In this document: positions 35,301 through 43,747 of the stretch, one piece after another
Numbering within the stretch: position 1 is the stretch's first letter
Layout: each line of letters opens with the position of its first letter
NCBI GenBank assembly: GCA_002364245.1
Contig: DEXR01000029.1
Location: 16,480-78,412, forward strand
Length of the DNA: 61,933 nt
Direction: 5' to 3'
Source of the DNA: Flavobacteriaceae bacterium UBA3179
Lineage (GTDB): Bacteria; Bacteroidota; Bacteroidia; Flavobacteriales; Flavobacteriaceae
Program-made: the position numbers and the translations under genes
Notes under the pieces: model-generated
What the model saw: the letters and a program-made list of their open reading frames with translations, nothing else
Databases searched by the model: none
What the model was told of the DNA's origin: nothing

Positions 35301-37903
35301 TACGAACCGTATTTATGGGCTTCAGGCGATTGCAGTCCTACAAAATGTGAATACGGTGCAAGGTTTTTGCTAAACACATCGATTGAAAAATCACCACCAC
35401 CTTCAAAAACCTTGGTTAAAAAAGTGGCTTGTAGCATACCGGGTGCTTTTCCACTAATTTCAAAATCTTTTGAAAATGCTGTGCTTCCTTCCGAAGACAG
35501 TTTGGTATCCAACACTGGGATTTCCACTTCATTAAAAGTACGCACGGGATCGTTAAACTGATAATTCGGATATTCTTTAAAAGCTGTAGCAGTTGTTCTA
35601 AGTGTGGCGTCCATTTCTACTTTCAAGTTCCGGGCGGGAGCACCGTGTAACCAAGCGGCTGTAGCGGTTCCTTTTACCGGTTTGCTGGCATCGAGGATTT
35701 CATCGTCAAAATCTAACTTTATTTTTAAGCGGTTGGGTTTTACCGTGGCAACCTTTAGTGTTTTATTGAATTTTACCCCACCAACAGTTACGGTAGCATT
35801 CCAATTACCTGTTGGAGCGGTTTGTTGAGTAGTGATAGGAAAGTAGTAAAAGCCTTCGTTGCTTTTAGCTGTTTCATTAAAAGAACTTGAGTTCCTTAAG
35901 ACAGAACGTTGTATAAGTTTTCCACGGGCGTCGGTTACTTCTAGTTTTACGGGATGGTTTTTGGGTAAAGGGTTAGCAACATCGTTCAATACAAAAGTCA
36001 AGTGAATGCTATCACCAGAACGATGTACGCCTCTTTCCGTATATAAAAACCCTTTAATTCCTTTTTGTAATTGTTTTCCGGAAACATCAAACTTACTTAA
36101 TGATAAGGCGTTTCCATCTTCCAGTTTTGCGTAGGCGTAATCATTTCCTTTTTGGGCAACGGCAAACGAGATGTTTTTTTCACTGTCATATAAGGTCATC
36201 CCTTCAGAATCTGTTGTAACAGTTTCCACCAATTGCTGCTGATAGTTATAGAGTTTAATCTTTACGCTACTTTCAGGTTTGGTCGTAAGCAAGTTGTTAG
36301 TAATAAAATGATAGGAACGATTGCTGCTTTCTTTAACGATTAAACCGAGGTCGCTTCCCAATACATTGCTACTTATTATCTTGTCTTGATTATAATAAGC
36401 AGGATGACATGGATTGTCGTTTTCTTGCCAATTATAGGTATAATCCCGCCATCGGTAAATTTCGTTATCCCAATACTGTTCTTCCAGTTCGGCTTCGTAG
36501 GTTTCGTCTGTGCTGGCGTAGTAGTCTTCGTTTTCTATTTCTTCAGAAGTAGAATCGGCACAATCATACGTAGTATATTCTTTTTTAAAACTAAGCTCTA
36601 CACGATAGATAGCACCTGGGTCTGCCTTAAAAAATTCTGAAAGGTTTAAAGCATGGGCTTTCCAAGTACCCTTGCTGCCAATCGAATTTTCAGTGAGATT
36701 AATAGTTTTTTTTGCGATGCGCCTTCCTACGCGTTTTATATCGTACACACTGTTGCTGTTAAGGTTTGCCGTTTGTAAATATTGAAGGATGTTATCCTGA
36801 TAAATTTTTATAATGCGTACATCAACTGCTGAAAGGTTAACCGTTTCAAAGTAATATGGAGTTGAGTTGGCATTAGGCAAAATTGTCCCTTTTGAAATAA
36901 GCCGGATAGCGGGTTTTAGTTCTTCAAAAGAAACCAGTTCAGAAAATTCTTTTTTTAAGTCGAAGTTTTCGGTGTTTTTAATTCCGTTGAAAATGGTTAC
37001 CCTGGCATCACCGGTAATTCGTGTGTTTGGATAGATATTCAGGACGTTACCGTTTACTTCAAAACGAAGGCTTTGAATGCTATCAATAGTTACCAACCCT
37101 GCAAAATCCTGATTTTCTTTCAACGGATCAGAAAAATTAATAGAAAGCGAGGTTTGTGGTGAAAGGGTGCTTTCTACATCAACGACTGTAAAATTGTTCT
37201 GACCAGGAATTTTGAAGGTGTTTTCACCTTTTGTTTTAGAATCTATCGCATCGCCATTCCAGCTTATTTCAATTTCTGAATCGTCTATCTTCCGTTGAAT
37301 ACTATCAATAGTAAAGCTGAAATATTTTGCATACTCCCCTTCCGAAGGCCATTGAAGCTTCAAGTTTTTATTGCCTTGTTGTACCGAAACCAGCTTTTTA
37401 GCTTTTTCCAACGTAATAACATCTGATGTTTCTATGCTTCCATTTACATATTGCCATTTTTTGCTGTACGATTGCAGGTTTCCTAAATCGACTTTAAAAT
37501 TGGGCGTAATGGTTTTAAAACTGAAAGTGTACTCTTTAAAATCTTTTTCTACTTCGTCATAGAGTTTGTTCAGCTTTACGGTGACTGTATATTCGGTATC
37601 TGGTTTTAGGTATTCGGTAGGTGTAAAAACCAACGTTCTTCCGTTTTCAATCACGAGTTTTCCTTTGGTTGAAGGCGAAATTTTTAGGTAATCTGTATCA
37701 GTTTCTTGTGTGAGTTCAAATTGCTCCAGCGGTTGTTGGAGTTCGATACGAATGGGCTCTGCAATGCTTTTATTCCCGTAGGTATTGTATGAAATATAAT
37801 CTTTAAACTTAAAAAGATTATCGGTTTCTGAATGCTCTTTATCCCCGCAAGCAAGAAGAAATATGATAGCGAATAGAGCGAACAAACAATGCAGCTTTTT
37901 CAT
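32348..37903 (-). CDS. Bacterial alpha-2-macroglobulin lipoprotein
   Basis: 1851 aa. The lipobox FLLACGDKEH gives an acylated Cys near residue 19. MG-type beta domains run through the first two thirds. The thioester motif is intact in YPHGCVEQTTSAAFPQLF (about 1340-1357), followed by an alpha-helical thioester-domain toroid. The family traps foreign proteases in the periplasm by covalent linkage. Pairing with pbpC just downstream is the known arrangement, with PBP1C thought to repair peptidoglycan. I see no TAnnTTTG box upstream, and the 254 bp between this gene and the ABM gene (37904-38157) holds no feature I can name. Confidence 0.93.
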   Translation of the reverse strand: MKKLHCLFALFAIIFLLACGDKEHSETDNLFKFKDYISYNTYGNKSIAEPIRIELQQPLEQFELTQETDTDYLKISPSTKGKLVIENGRTLVFTPTEYLKPDTEYTVTVKLNKLYDEVEKDFKEYTFSFKTITPNFKVDLGNLQSYSKKWQYVNGSIETSDVITLEKAKKLVSVQQGNKNLKLQWPSEGEYAKYFSFTIDSIQRKIDDSEIEISWNGDAIDSKTKGENTFKIPGQNNFTVVDVESTLSPQTSLSINFSDPLKENQDFAGLVTIDSIQSLRFEVNGNVLNIYPNTRITGDARVTIFNGIKNTENFDLKKEFSELVSFEELKPAIRLISKGTILPNANSTPYYFETVNLSAVDVRIIKIYQDNILQYLQTANLNSNSVYDIKRVGRRIAKKTINLTENSIGSKGTWKAHALNLSEFFKADPGAIYRVELSFKKEYTTYDCADSTSEEIENEDYYASTDETYEAELEEQYWDNEIYRWRDYTYNWQENDNPCHPAYYNQDKIISSNVLGSDLGLIVKESSNRSYHFITNNLLTTKPESSVKIKLYNYQQQLVETVTTDSEGMTLYDSEKNISFAVAQKGNDYAYAKLEDGNALSLSKFDVSGKQLQKGIKGFLYTERGVHRSGDSIHLTFVLNDVANPLPKNHPVKLEVTDARGKLIQRSVLRNSSSFNETAKSNEGFYYFPITTQQTAPTGNWNATVTVGGVKFNKTLKVATVKPNRLKIKLDFDDEILDASKPVKGTATAAWLHGAPARNLKVEMDATLRTTATAFKEYPNYQFNDPVRTFNEVEIPVLDTKLSSEGSTAFSKDFEISGKAPGMLQATFLTKVFEGGGDFSIDVFSKNLAPYSHFVGLQSPEAHKYGSYFTDENTVFDVATVDAQGNASANRKVEVKVFRIEWRWWWNRGNDNLSRYENATIHKPVKEFTVTANSKGKANFTVNIPEDEGGRYLIRVIDKESGHTTGRVAYFYRNWWKAPVDGDAESAKMLVFSADKEKYNVGEEAFITFPSGSEGRALISVENGTEVLATHWIETKKGETKAAIKLTKEMTPNVYVNISLLQPHAQTKNDLPIRLYGVIPLLVEDASTILKPEINMPSVLKPEEDFTVNVSEANDKSMTYTLAMVDEGLLDLTRFKTPEIHKAFYTREALGVKTFDMYDDVIGAYSGSVDNIYAIGGGDVAAGAKNRKADRFKPVVKYIGPFSLKAGEKASHTLTMPNYVGSIRTMVIAGDNSKSAYGKTDETTPVRKPLMVLASLPRKLSPGEKVTLPVTVFAMEEKVKNATITVKTGDGLKPINGTSKNISFPSVGDQIVNFEFEVLPTSEIQTIEVLASGNGEKASYNVEIDVENPNPISQKTTQYTLTENGNEIINFETFGVSGSNGAMLEFSTVPPMNFGKRMEYLIRYPHGCVEQTTSAAFPQLFLADVFDITYDKKQDIQKNVEAAIRKLGTYQNTSGGLSYWPGEREADEWSTNYVGHFMLQAKQKGYALPISFLSSWLQFQKNTARQWRNSSTSYNSSLTQAYRLYTLALAGQPELAAMNRLRESKNLSNDAKWRLAAAYALAGKMNVAEQISQTANISFEPKRYDYYTYGSPFRNKAMALETMVALGDSKQRDMAISVAKELSSQRWYSTQETAYALLAMAKMINKNGGKAMELTYTDNGKTKTIKAERAVAQRELGFSMGGNSVSVSNKKGNVVYVTLIQQGKLPLGKELAERKNLTIKAQYLDGTGKKIDVSKLRQGTEISATVTVTNTSNDHINNVALTKIFPSGWEIVNTSFTELGGGANGEARYTDIRDDRVNFYFDLRAKKSKTFTVKLNASYLGTYYLPGTQVEAMYDRNYYARNKGMWVEVEK

Positions 37904-38157
37904 AATTGATGGTTTTAGTGTTCTTAAAATTAAAAAGAATGCGAGCTAACAACAAACAAATGTTGCTATTTTAAAGGCATAAAAACCCTTGTTTTCAGGG
38001 GATTTCATTTTTTGATAAAATGTTGGAAGGGAGCTTTTAATGAAACGGGGAAACGTTTTAGCTTCGTATTTTTAATTTTAACATTTAGCAAGAGTTTAAC
38101 AATACTTTGCTTAGAACACGAGATAAGGGGGTAGCGGATTATAATTTTATCTAAAGG

Positions 38158-38469
38158 CTACATATTAAATTCATATTCCCGCTCTACTTTACAAATTCGT
38201 ACTTTGTACCAAGCATACCACTGTTTTCTACCTATTTTTTGAGCCATTTGGTGATCTAGGTTTGCTTTCCAATTTTTAATGGCTTCAAGGTTTTTCCAAT
38301 AACTTACGGTTATCCCTATTTCAGATCGAGCACTTTCAATGCCTAAATACCCTGGTTGTTGTTTTGCAAGGTTTTCCATGGTTTGAGCCATATCATCATA
38401 TCCTTCTATTGTTTCAGTTTGCTGACTGGTAAAGATAACTGCGTAGTACGATGAACCTTTATTACTCAT
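38158..38469 (-). CDS. Antibiotic biosynthesis monooxygenase-fold protein
   Basis: 103 aa. The sequence YAVIFTSQQTETIEGYDDMA, then QQPGYLGIESAR, then ISYWKNLEAIKNWKANLDHQ fits the dimeric alpha-beta ABM fold in its YqjZ-like branch. Substrate unknown; many members are heme-degrading or housekeeping proteins rather than antibiotic enzymes. It starts 8 bases inside the 3' end of the asparaginase-family gene, so it is co-translated with it. Confidence 0.85.
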   Translation of the reverse strand: MSNKGSSYYAVIFTSQQTETIEGYDDMAQTMENLAKQQPGYLGIESARSEIGITVSYWKNLEAIKNWKANLDHQMAQKIGRKQWYAWYKVRICKVEREYEFNM

Positions 38470-39532
38470 TGTAAATACCTATTTTTAAATCGCCTTCTGC
38501 ATTCATATGAGCACGATACATACCAGCGGTATTGAATTCCATAGAGACATTTCCATTTTTGTCAATGGCAATAATACCACCATCTCCTCCTAAATCGGGC
38601 AACTTTTTTTGAATAACCTCTTCCGCAGCTTCCTGTAATGTAATTTCTTTGTATTCCATCATCGCTGAAATATCATGAGCAACCATTCCGCGAATAAAAT
38701 ATTCACCCCAACCGGTAGAAGAAACCGCGCACGTAGCATTGTTGGCATAGGTTCCGGCACCAATGATTGGAGCATCGCCAATACGATTCCAGCGTTTGTT
38801 GGTCATTCCACCAGTTGAAGTTCCAGCAGCCAAGTCTCCGTTTTTGTCAAGGGCTGCACAACCCACAGTTCCAAATTTTGAATCTTTAATGAAAGGATCT
38901 TCGGCAAATGAAACTTTAGAGTCGTGATCTAATTCAGCTTTTTCTTTGTCCTTGATTCGCTGTAACGATTGAAACCTTTTTTCGGTGTAGAAATATGCGG
39001 GGTCTACAAGCTCAAATCCTTGTTCTTCGGCAAAGCGTTCGGCTCCTTTTCCGCTAAGCATTACGTGTGGTGAATTATTCATAACTGCTAACGCTAAATC
39101 TATTGGGTTTTTAATATGGGTTACCCCTGCAACGGCTCCAGCATTCAAGGTAGCACCATCCATTACCGAAGCATCTAGTTCATTTGTTTCTTCGTGGGTA
39201 AATACAGCTCCTTTTCCAGCATTGAATAAAGGAGAGTTTTCCATAACATTGATGGTTTTGGTAACGGCTTCCATAGCAGAGCCACCATTTTTTAAAACTG
39301 TATGTCCTACTGTAATAGCTTCTTCTAATTTTTCTTTATATGCGTTTTCAAGCGAATCGCTCATGTTTTTCTTGAGGATGGTTCCGGCTCCTCCATGTAT
39401 TACAATTCCGAAAGTGGGTGTTTCGTTTTGTTCATTTTTGGTCAATTTATCAGAATTTTCTGACTTTATTTTTTCATTTTTACAGCTGAAAAGCACAAAA
39501 AATATGATTAAAAGTGTTAAAATTTTTTTCAT
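38462..39532 (-). CDS. Isoaspartyl peptidase/L-asparaginase (Ntn hydrolase), lipoprotein
   Basis: 356 aa. The signal peptide ends in the lipobox LFSCKNEK (Cys about 17). GIVIHGGAGTI is the family N-terminus. The autoproteolysis site and nucleophile Thr are in KFGTVGCAALDKNGDLAAGTSTGG, where GTVG marks the start of the beta chain, and NRIGDAPIIGAGTYA follows. It removes isoaspartyl residues from peptides and may hydrolyse asparagine. Export as a lipoprotein fits periplasmic peptide clean-up. A TATATTCG box (39556-39563, minus) close to consensus lies 24 bp upstream. Confidence 0.92.
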   Translation of the reverse strand: MKKILTLLIIFFVLFSCKNEKIKSENSDKLTKNEQNETPTFGIVIHGGAGTILKKNMSDSLENAYKEKLEEAITVGHTVLKNGGSAMEAVTKTINVMENSPLFNAGKGAVFTHEETNELDASVMDGATLNAGAVAGVTHIKNPIDLALAVMNNSPHVMLSGKGAERFAEEQGFELVDPAYFYTEKRFQSLQRIKDKEKAELDHDSKVSFAEDPFIKDSKFGTVGCAALDKNGDLAAGTSTGGMTNKRWNRIGDAPIIGAGTYANNATCAVSSTGWGEYFIRGMVAHDISAMMEYKEITLQEAAEEVIQKKLPDLGGDGGIIAIDKNGNVSMEFNTAGMYRAHMNAEGDLKIGIYNE

Positions 39533-39692
39533 AAGGCATTCAGTTTTAGGATATACGAATATAATGGAAATTCTAATGTTTATAGAAGCTGACAGCTTTT
39601 TTAACGAAGTTTCAGAATCATAAAAATAATGTTAATAATCGATTAACTGCACATTAAAATCGATTAAGTGTATTTTTTTGTAAGTTTTTTTC

Positions 39693-39700
39693 TATATTTG
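39693..39700 (+). promoter_or_regulatory. -7 box of the CAP-domain lipoprotein gene
   Basis: TATATTTG fits TAnnTTTG perfectly. The leader to the ATG at 39739 would be about 32 nt and starts just before the hairpin at 39706. Confidence 0.65.
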
Positions 39701-39705
39701 ACTCA

Positions 39706-39728
39706 GCATCATGCCCCAAATTTGATGC
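39706..39728 (+). promoter_or_regulatory. 5'-leader hairpin of the CAP-domain lipoprotein mRNA
   Basis: GCATCA and TGATGC are perfect arms around the loop TGCCCCAAATT. The hairpin begins about where transcription should start and ends 10 bases before the start codon. The loop sequence GCCCCAAAT is complementary to the unpaired segment of both candidate small RNAs (8924-8932 and 9821-9829). A similar core (CCCCAAATT between CGCCA and TGGCG) also lies downstream of each small RNA terminator. Regulation by base pairing is inference. Confidence 0.5.
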
Positions 39729-39738
39729 CCCCCGACTT

Positions 39739-40248
39739 ATGAATCTACTAAAAACTAGCCTACTGGCCATGGTACTATTTTGTACTGTGAGTTCTTGTAG
39801 CAAAGACGACACAGCAGTTATTGAAGAGGAAACTGCAGATTATTCAATTGATGTGAACCTTGCCAACGAAACTGATTGGCAAATGGCAAATGAGATTTTA
39901 GATCTTGTAAACCAGCACAGGACTTCCCAAGGACTTTCCACACTTAAGCGCGATCAACAATATGCTTCTGCTTATGCGGTAGACCATACTTTTTATATGA
40001 TCGACCTTGAGGAAATCAACCACGATCATTTTGATGTTAGAAAAAAAGGATTAAAAGACAGAGGCGCCAAAATTGTTGGTGAAAATGTAGCTTTTGGATA
40101 TCCTACAGCCGAGGAAGTTGTTAACGCTTGGCTAAACAGCCCTGGTCACCGTGCCAACATTGAAGGTAATTATACGCACTCTGGGTTTGGTGTAATACAA
40201 GCACCTGACGGAAGATATTATTTTACACAACTTTTTTATAAAAAATAG
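39739..40248 (+). CDS. CAP domain (SCP/PR1) lipoprotein
   Basis: 169 aa. The signal peptide ends in the lipobox TVSSCSKDD (Cys about 20). The CAP domain occupies about 50-168. ILDLVNQHRTSQGL is the start and NHDHFDVRKKGL contains a conserved His. GENVAFGYPTAEEVVNAW is the GENV motif, and SPGHRANIEGNYTHSGFGV contains the SPGHR motif. Bacterial CAP lipoproteins are secreted or surface proteins of mostly unknown activity. It is a single-gene unit with a consensus -7 box and a structured leader. Confidence 0.92.
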   Translation: MNLLKTSLLAMVLFCTVSSCSKDDTAVIEEETADYSIDVNLANETDWQMANEILDLVNQHRTSQGLSTLKRDQQYASAYAVDHTFYMIDLEEINHDHFDVRKKGLKDRGAKIVGENVAFGYPTAEEVVNAWLNSPGHRANIEGNYTHSGFGVIQAPDGRYYFTQLFYKK

Positions 40249-40308
40249 TTCCCACTTTTTTCTTTACAGCTTTTGCCGTATTTTTATGAAAACACTAAAA
40301 ATACGGCT

Positions 40309-40845
40309 ATGGCTATTAAAAAACCTTTCAATCTTACTAAATGGGTAGAAGAAAACAGGGAACAACTTAAACCACCTGTTGGAAATAAAAACCTTTATAA
40401 AGATGCTGGCGATTATATTGTCATGATTGTAGCCGGTCCCAATGCCCGTAAAGATTATCATTATAACGAAACCGAAGAGCTTTTTTACCAATTAGAAGGC
40501 GAAATAGAAGTGCACGTTCAAGAAGAAGGGAAAAAGAAAACCATGAAATTGGGTCCTGGTGATATGTATTTACATCCTGCAAAAGTGCCACATTCTCCAG
40601 TAAGGCACGAAAACTCTATTGGCTTAGTTGTAGAGCGAAAACGTAAAGACCTTGAAGGAAAAGATGGACTGCTTTGGTTTTGCGATAATTGCAACAATAA
40701 ATTGTATGAGGTCTATTTTGAATTAGATGATATTGAAAAAGATTTTCTGAAACACTTCAAGCATTTTTATAACTCAAAAGAACTTCGCACCTGTAATAAC
40801 TGTGGGACTGTGATGGAAGCAGACGAACGGTTTACAGCAGATTAA
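40309..40845 (+). CDS. nbaC: 3-hydroxyanthranilate 3,4-dioxygenase
   Basis: 178 aa from the ATG at 40309 (MAIKKPFNL); the frame extends 12 codons upstream but those residues do not fit. It is a cupin with Fe ligands in DYHYNETEELFYQLEGEIEV (His and Glu) and in HPAKVPHSPVRH (His). The C-terminal CDNCNN and CNNCGT pairs form the rubredoxin-like metal site of bacterial enzymes. It opens the ring of 3-hydroxyanthranilate in the kynurenine pathway. No other kynurenine gene is visible here. Confidence 0.93.
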   Translation: MAIKKPFNLTKWVEENREQLKPPVGNKNLYKDAGDYIVMIVAGPNARKDYHYNETEELFYQLEGEIEVHVQEEGKKKTMKLGPGDMYLHPAKVPHSPVRHENSIGLVVERKRKDLEGKDGLLWFCDNCNNKLYEVYFELDDIEKDFLKHFKHFYNSKELRTCNNCGTVMEADERFTAD

Positions 40846-40896
40846 TAGCTTTTTTTAAAGAGACCCTCATAATTTCAGATTCTAACTACGATTGTG

Positions 40897-40904
40897 TACC
40901 TTCG
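40897..40904 (+). promoter_or_regulatory. Possible -7 box before the aldehyde dehydrogenase gene
   Basis: TACCTTCG differs at one position from TAnnTTTG and lies 36 bp before the ATG at 40941. Weak. Confidence 0.35.
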
Positions 40905-40940
40905 CGTTCAATTATTTAGCGAACAAAATCTTATTTAAAT

Positions 40941-42494
40941 ATGTCAACAGTAGCCACAAGCTTCGGGATAGAAGAAGCATTGAAAGAATTAGGGTTAAAC
41001 GAAACAAATAACGGAACCTCAACCGGTGCAAACTGGTTTTCCGGCGGAGAAGAAATAGCTTCTTATTCCCCAGTAGATGGAAAACTGATCGGAAAAGTTT
41101 CTGCTACCACAAAAGAAGATTACGAAAAAGTAATTTCTACAGCAACTGAAGGTTTTAAAGAGTGGAGAACCCTTCCTGCGCCTCAACGTGGAGAAATTGT
41201 AAGAAAATTTAATGACGAACTTCGTCGCTTAAAAGAACCATTAGGAAAGCTAGTTTCTTATGAAATGGGAAAAAGCTACCAAGAAGGTTTAGGTGAAGTA
41301 CAAGAAATGATTGATATCTGTGATTTTGCAGTTGGATTGTCTCGCCAGTTACACGGTTTAACCATGCACAGTGAGCGTCCAGGACACAGAATGTATGAGC
41401 AATACCATCCTCTTGGAGTAGTTGGTATTATTTCAGCTTTCAACTTTCCCGTAGCCGTTTGGAGCTGGAATACAGCTTTAGCTTGGGTTTGTGGAGATGC
41501 TTGTATTTGGAAAGGTTCAGAAAAAACCCCATTAACATCTGTTGCTTGTCAAAATATTGCTGCGCGCGTATTTTCTGAAAACGGCGTACCTGAAGGGATT
41601 TCTTGTTTAATCACAGGAGATTATACGGTAGGTGAAATGATGACAAAAGACGAAAGAGTTCCTTTAATTTCTGCTACCGGTTCTACTCGAATGGGAAAAA
41701 TTGTAGCTAAAGAAGTTGCTGGCCGTTTAGGAAAAACTTTATTAGAGCTTGGTGGAAACAATGCAATCATTGTAACGCCAGATGCAAATATTAAAAATAC
41801 AGTAATTGGTGCCGTGTTTGGTGCTGTAGGAACATGTGGACAACGTTGTACTTCAACCCGTCGTTTAATTGTGCACGAAGATGTATATGATAAGGTAAAA
41901 AATGCTGTGGTAGATGCTTACAAACAAATTAAGATAGGAAACCCATTAGACGAAAATAATCACATAGGACCTCTGATTGATACAGATGCTGTGAAAAACT
42001 ATCAACACGCACTAGATAAAGTAGTTGAAGAAGGCGGAAACATCCTTGTTGAAGGTGGCGTTTTAGAAGGTGAAGGTTACGAAAGCGGATGCTACGTAAA
42101 ACCAGCCATTGCTGAAGCGGAAAACCACTTTGAGATTGTACAACACGAAACATTTGCACCCGTACTTTATATTATGAAGTATAAAGGTGATGTATCAAAC
42201 GCATTGGAATTGCAAAACGGAGTTCGCCAAGGACTTTCATCAGCAATTATGACCAATAATCTTCGCGAAGCAGAACGTTTTCTATCAGTAGAAGGATCAG
42301 ATTGTGGAATTGCCAACGTAAATATCGGGACTTCCGGTGCAGAAATTGGTGGTGCTTTTGGTGGTGAAAAAGAAACCGGAGGTGGCCGTGAAAGTGGTAG
42401 TGATGCATGGAAAGTGTATATGAGAAGACAAACTAACACAATCAACTACACAACTGAATTGCCACTAGCGCAAGGAATCAAGTTTGATTTATAG
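40941..42494 (+). CDS. amaB: ALDH7-type aldehyde dehydrogenase (alpha-aminoadipic semialdehyde dehydrogenase-like)
   Basis: 517 aa. NAD-binding and catalytic features: HPLGVVGIISAFNFPVAVW, FTG-type ISATGSTRMGK, LLELGGNNAIIVTPDANI with the catalytic Glu, and TCGQRCTSTRRLIVHE with the catalytic Cys (about residue 300). The ELGGNNA motif and overall pattern are those of ALDH7/antiquitin and bacterial piperideine-6-carboxylate dehydrogenase. The likely reaction is oxidation of aminoadipate semialdehyde in lysine breakdown. Because it follows 3-hydroxyanthranilate dioxygenase, oxidation of 2-aminomuconate semialdehyde is an alternative, though that enzyme is normally ALDH8. Family certain, substrate less so. 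Confidence 0.88.
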   Translation: MSTVATSFGIEEALKELGLNETNNGTSTGANWFSGGEEIASYSPVDGKLIGKVSATTKEDYEKVISTATEGFKEWRTLPAPQRGEIVRKFNDELRRLKEPLGKLVSYEMGKSYQEGLGEVQEMIDICDFAVGLSRQLHGLTMHSERPGHRMYEQYHPLGVVGIISAFNFPVAVWSWNTALAWVCGDACIWKGSEKTPLTSVACQNIAARVFSENGVPEGISCLITGDYTVGEMMTKDERVPLISATGSTRMGKIVAKEVAGRLGKTLLELGGNNAIIVTPDANIKNTVIGAVFGAVGTCGQRCTSTRRLIVHEDVYDKVKNAVVDAYKQIKIGNPLDENNHIGPLIDTDAVKNYQHALDKVVEEGGNILVEGGVLEGEGYESGCYVKPAIAEAENHFEIVQHETFAPVLYIMKYKGDVSNALELQNGVRQGLSSAIMTNNLREAERFLSVEGSDCGIANVNIGTSGAEIGGAFGGEKETGGGRESGSDAWKVYMRRQTNTINYTTELPLAQGIKFDL

Positions 42495-42561
42495 TAGTTA
42501 GAAGTTAGACCGTTTAGCTGCTTGACCAGCAGCAAAACTGTTAGAACATAGAGTATAGACT

Positions 42562-42594
42562 AAAAAACCCGCTGCAATTTGCAACGGGTTTTTT
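42562..42594. terminator. Terminator after the aldehyde dehydrogenase gene
   Basis: AAAAAACCCG and CGGGTTTTTT enclose an inner TGCA/TGCA pair. It lies between convergent genes and can act in both directions. Confidence 0.85.
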
Positions 42595-42655
42595 AATTTT
42601 GATACTAAGAAAATCTATATTCTATGCCCTTTCAGCGAAGCAGCCTTTCTTTTTT

Positions 42656-43645
42656 TTAAACAATTCCATTCTTCTCCACCCACTTAAACTGTGTTTGATC
42701 TTGCGGTATGGAAATTCGGTTGGCAATACGTTTCATTCTATCTGGAAGCTTCATTAAATAATCTCGGGCTTTTGCAGCTTCATCCGTCAAAGAGTTCAGC
42801 TTGTCGATTTCCCAATAACTATTTAGTTTTTCCATAATGTCAATATAATCGAAGGTGGTGTAAACACCTAATCGCTGTGCAGCATTTGAGAAATTTTCAA
42901 AGGCTGAAGCAAGTCCTTCGCCAGATTCCCGCAAAAACTGTGCGGGCATCACAATTTTCTTTTTCATCATATCTTCATAAGCAAGAATCATTTCACTGGC
43001 ATCGTATTCCAAAATGGTTTTTACAAACTCGCGGTAGGCTAAATGGTGGCGCATTTCATCTCCCGAAATAAGCTTACACATTTTAGCAAGCATCCTGTTG
43101 TCTTTTTTTCTGGCTAATTGTCCCACGCGTTTGTGCGAAATATTGGTTGCCAATTCTTGAAAACTAGTGTAAACAAAATTACGGTATGGATCGCGACCGG
43201 TACCAATGTCGAAACCATCATTGATAAGGTGGTGGGTAGTGATTTCAATTTCACGCATGTTTACTCTTCCGCAGAGGTATAAATACTTGTTTAGCGTATC
43301 TCCGTGTCGGTTTTCTTCCCCTGTCCATTGTCTAATCCATTTAGACCAACCGTCTCTTCCGTGTTGGTCAACGCCTTCCATATCCATTAGCCAGGATTCA
43401 TAGGTCGGCAAAGCCTCTTCCGTAACCATATCGCCTACTAAAACTACCCAAAAATCGTACGGTAATTCTTTAGCTTCTTCCCGCATTTGGGTAAGCTCTT
43501 CCATGTAATTTTCACTTTGAAGATTAGGCAATAAATCGGTTGGCTGCCAAATTTCTTCAACCGGAATTAAATAATTTTTTACGTAGTCATCCACCGATTT
43601 TTCAACCGTTTTCATGACTTCAAGACGTTTATTTTTAAGAATCAT
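42656..43645 (-). CDS. Acyl-ACP desaturase (soluble di-iron)
   Basis: 329 aa from the ATG at 43645 (MILKNKRLEVMKTVEKSVDD), which matches the family N-terminus. A GTG at 43693 would add 16 residues. The di-iron ligands are in MVTEEALPTYE, EENRHG, ELATNISHKRVG and GDEMRHHLAYREF, the usual Glu and ExxH pattern. It inserts a double bond into acyl-ACP. This class is common in plants and in Flavobacteriia and helps membrane fluidity in the cold. It lies 102 bp after the phosphoesterase gene, possibly in the same transcript. Confidence 0.92.
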   Translation of the reverse strand: MILKNKRLEVMKTVEKSVDDYVKNYLIPVEEIWQPTDLLPNLQSENYMEELTQMREEAKELPYDFWVVLVGDMVTEEALPTYESWLMDMEGVDQHGRDGWSKWIRQWTGEENRHGDTLNKYLYLCGRVNMREIEITTHHLINDGFDIGTGRDPYRNFVYTSFQELATNISHKRVGQLARKKDNRMLAKMCKLISGDEMRHHLAYREFVKTILEYDASEMILAYEDMMKKKIVMPAQFLRESGEGLASAFENFSNAAQRLGVYTTFDYIDIMEKLNSYWEIDKLNSLTDEAAKARDYLMKLPDRMKRIANRISIPQDQTQFKWVEKNGIV

Positions 43646-43747
43646 TCGTTTTGTAATTTTTAGATGTGGTGTTTTTTCTGAAGAAAACTTCACTTTACTC
43701 TACTTGTAAAGATACAAAGCAACAAATAAAACTATCCCAAAACAGTC

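Noticed and set aside
37904..38157. Weak CCCT/AGGG inverted repeat near 37985 as a regulatory RNA
   Set aside because: The stem is only four pairs with no terminator tract or conserved partner, so it is not distinguishable from chance.
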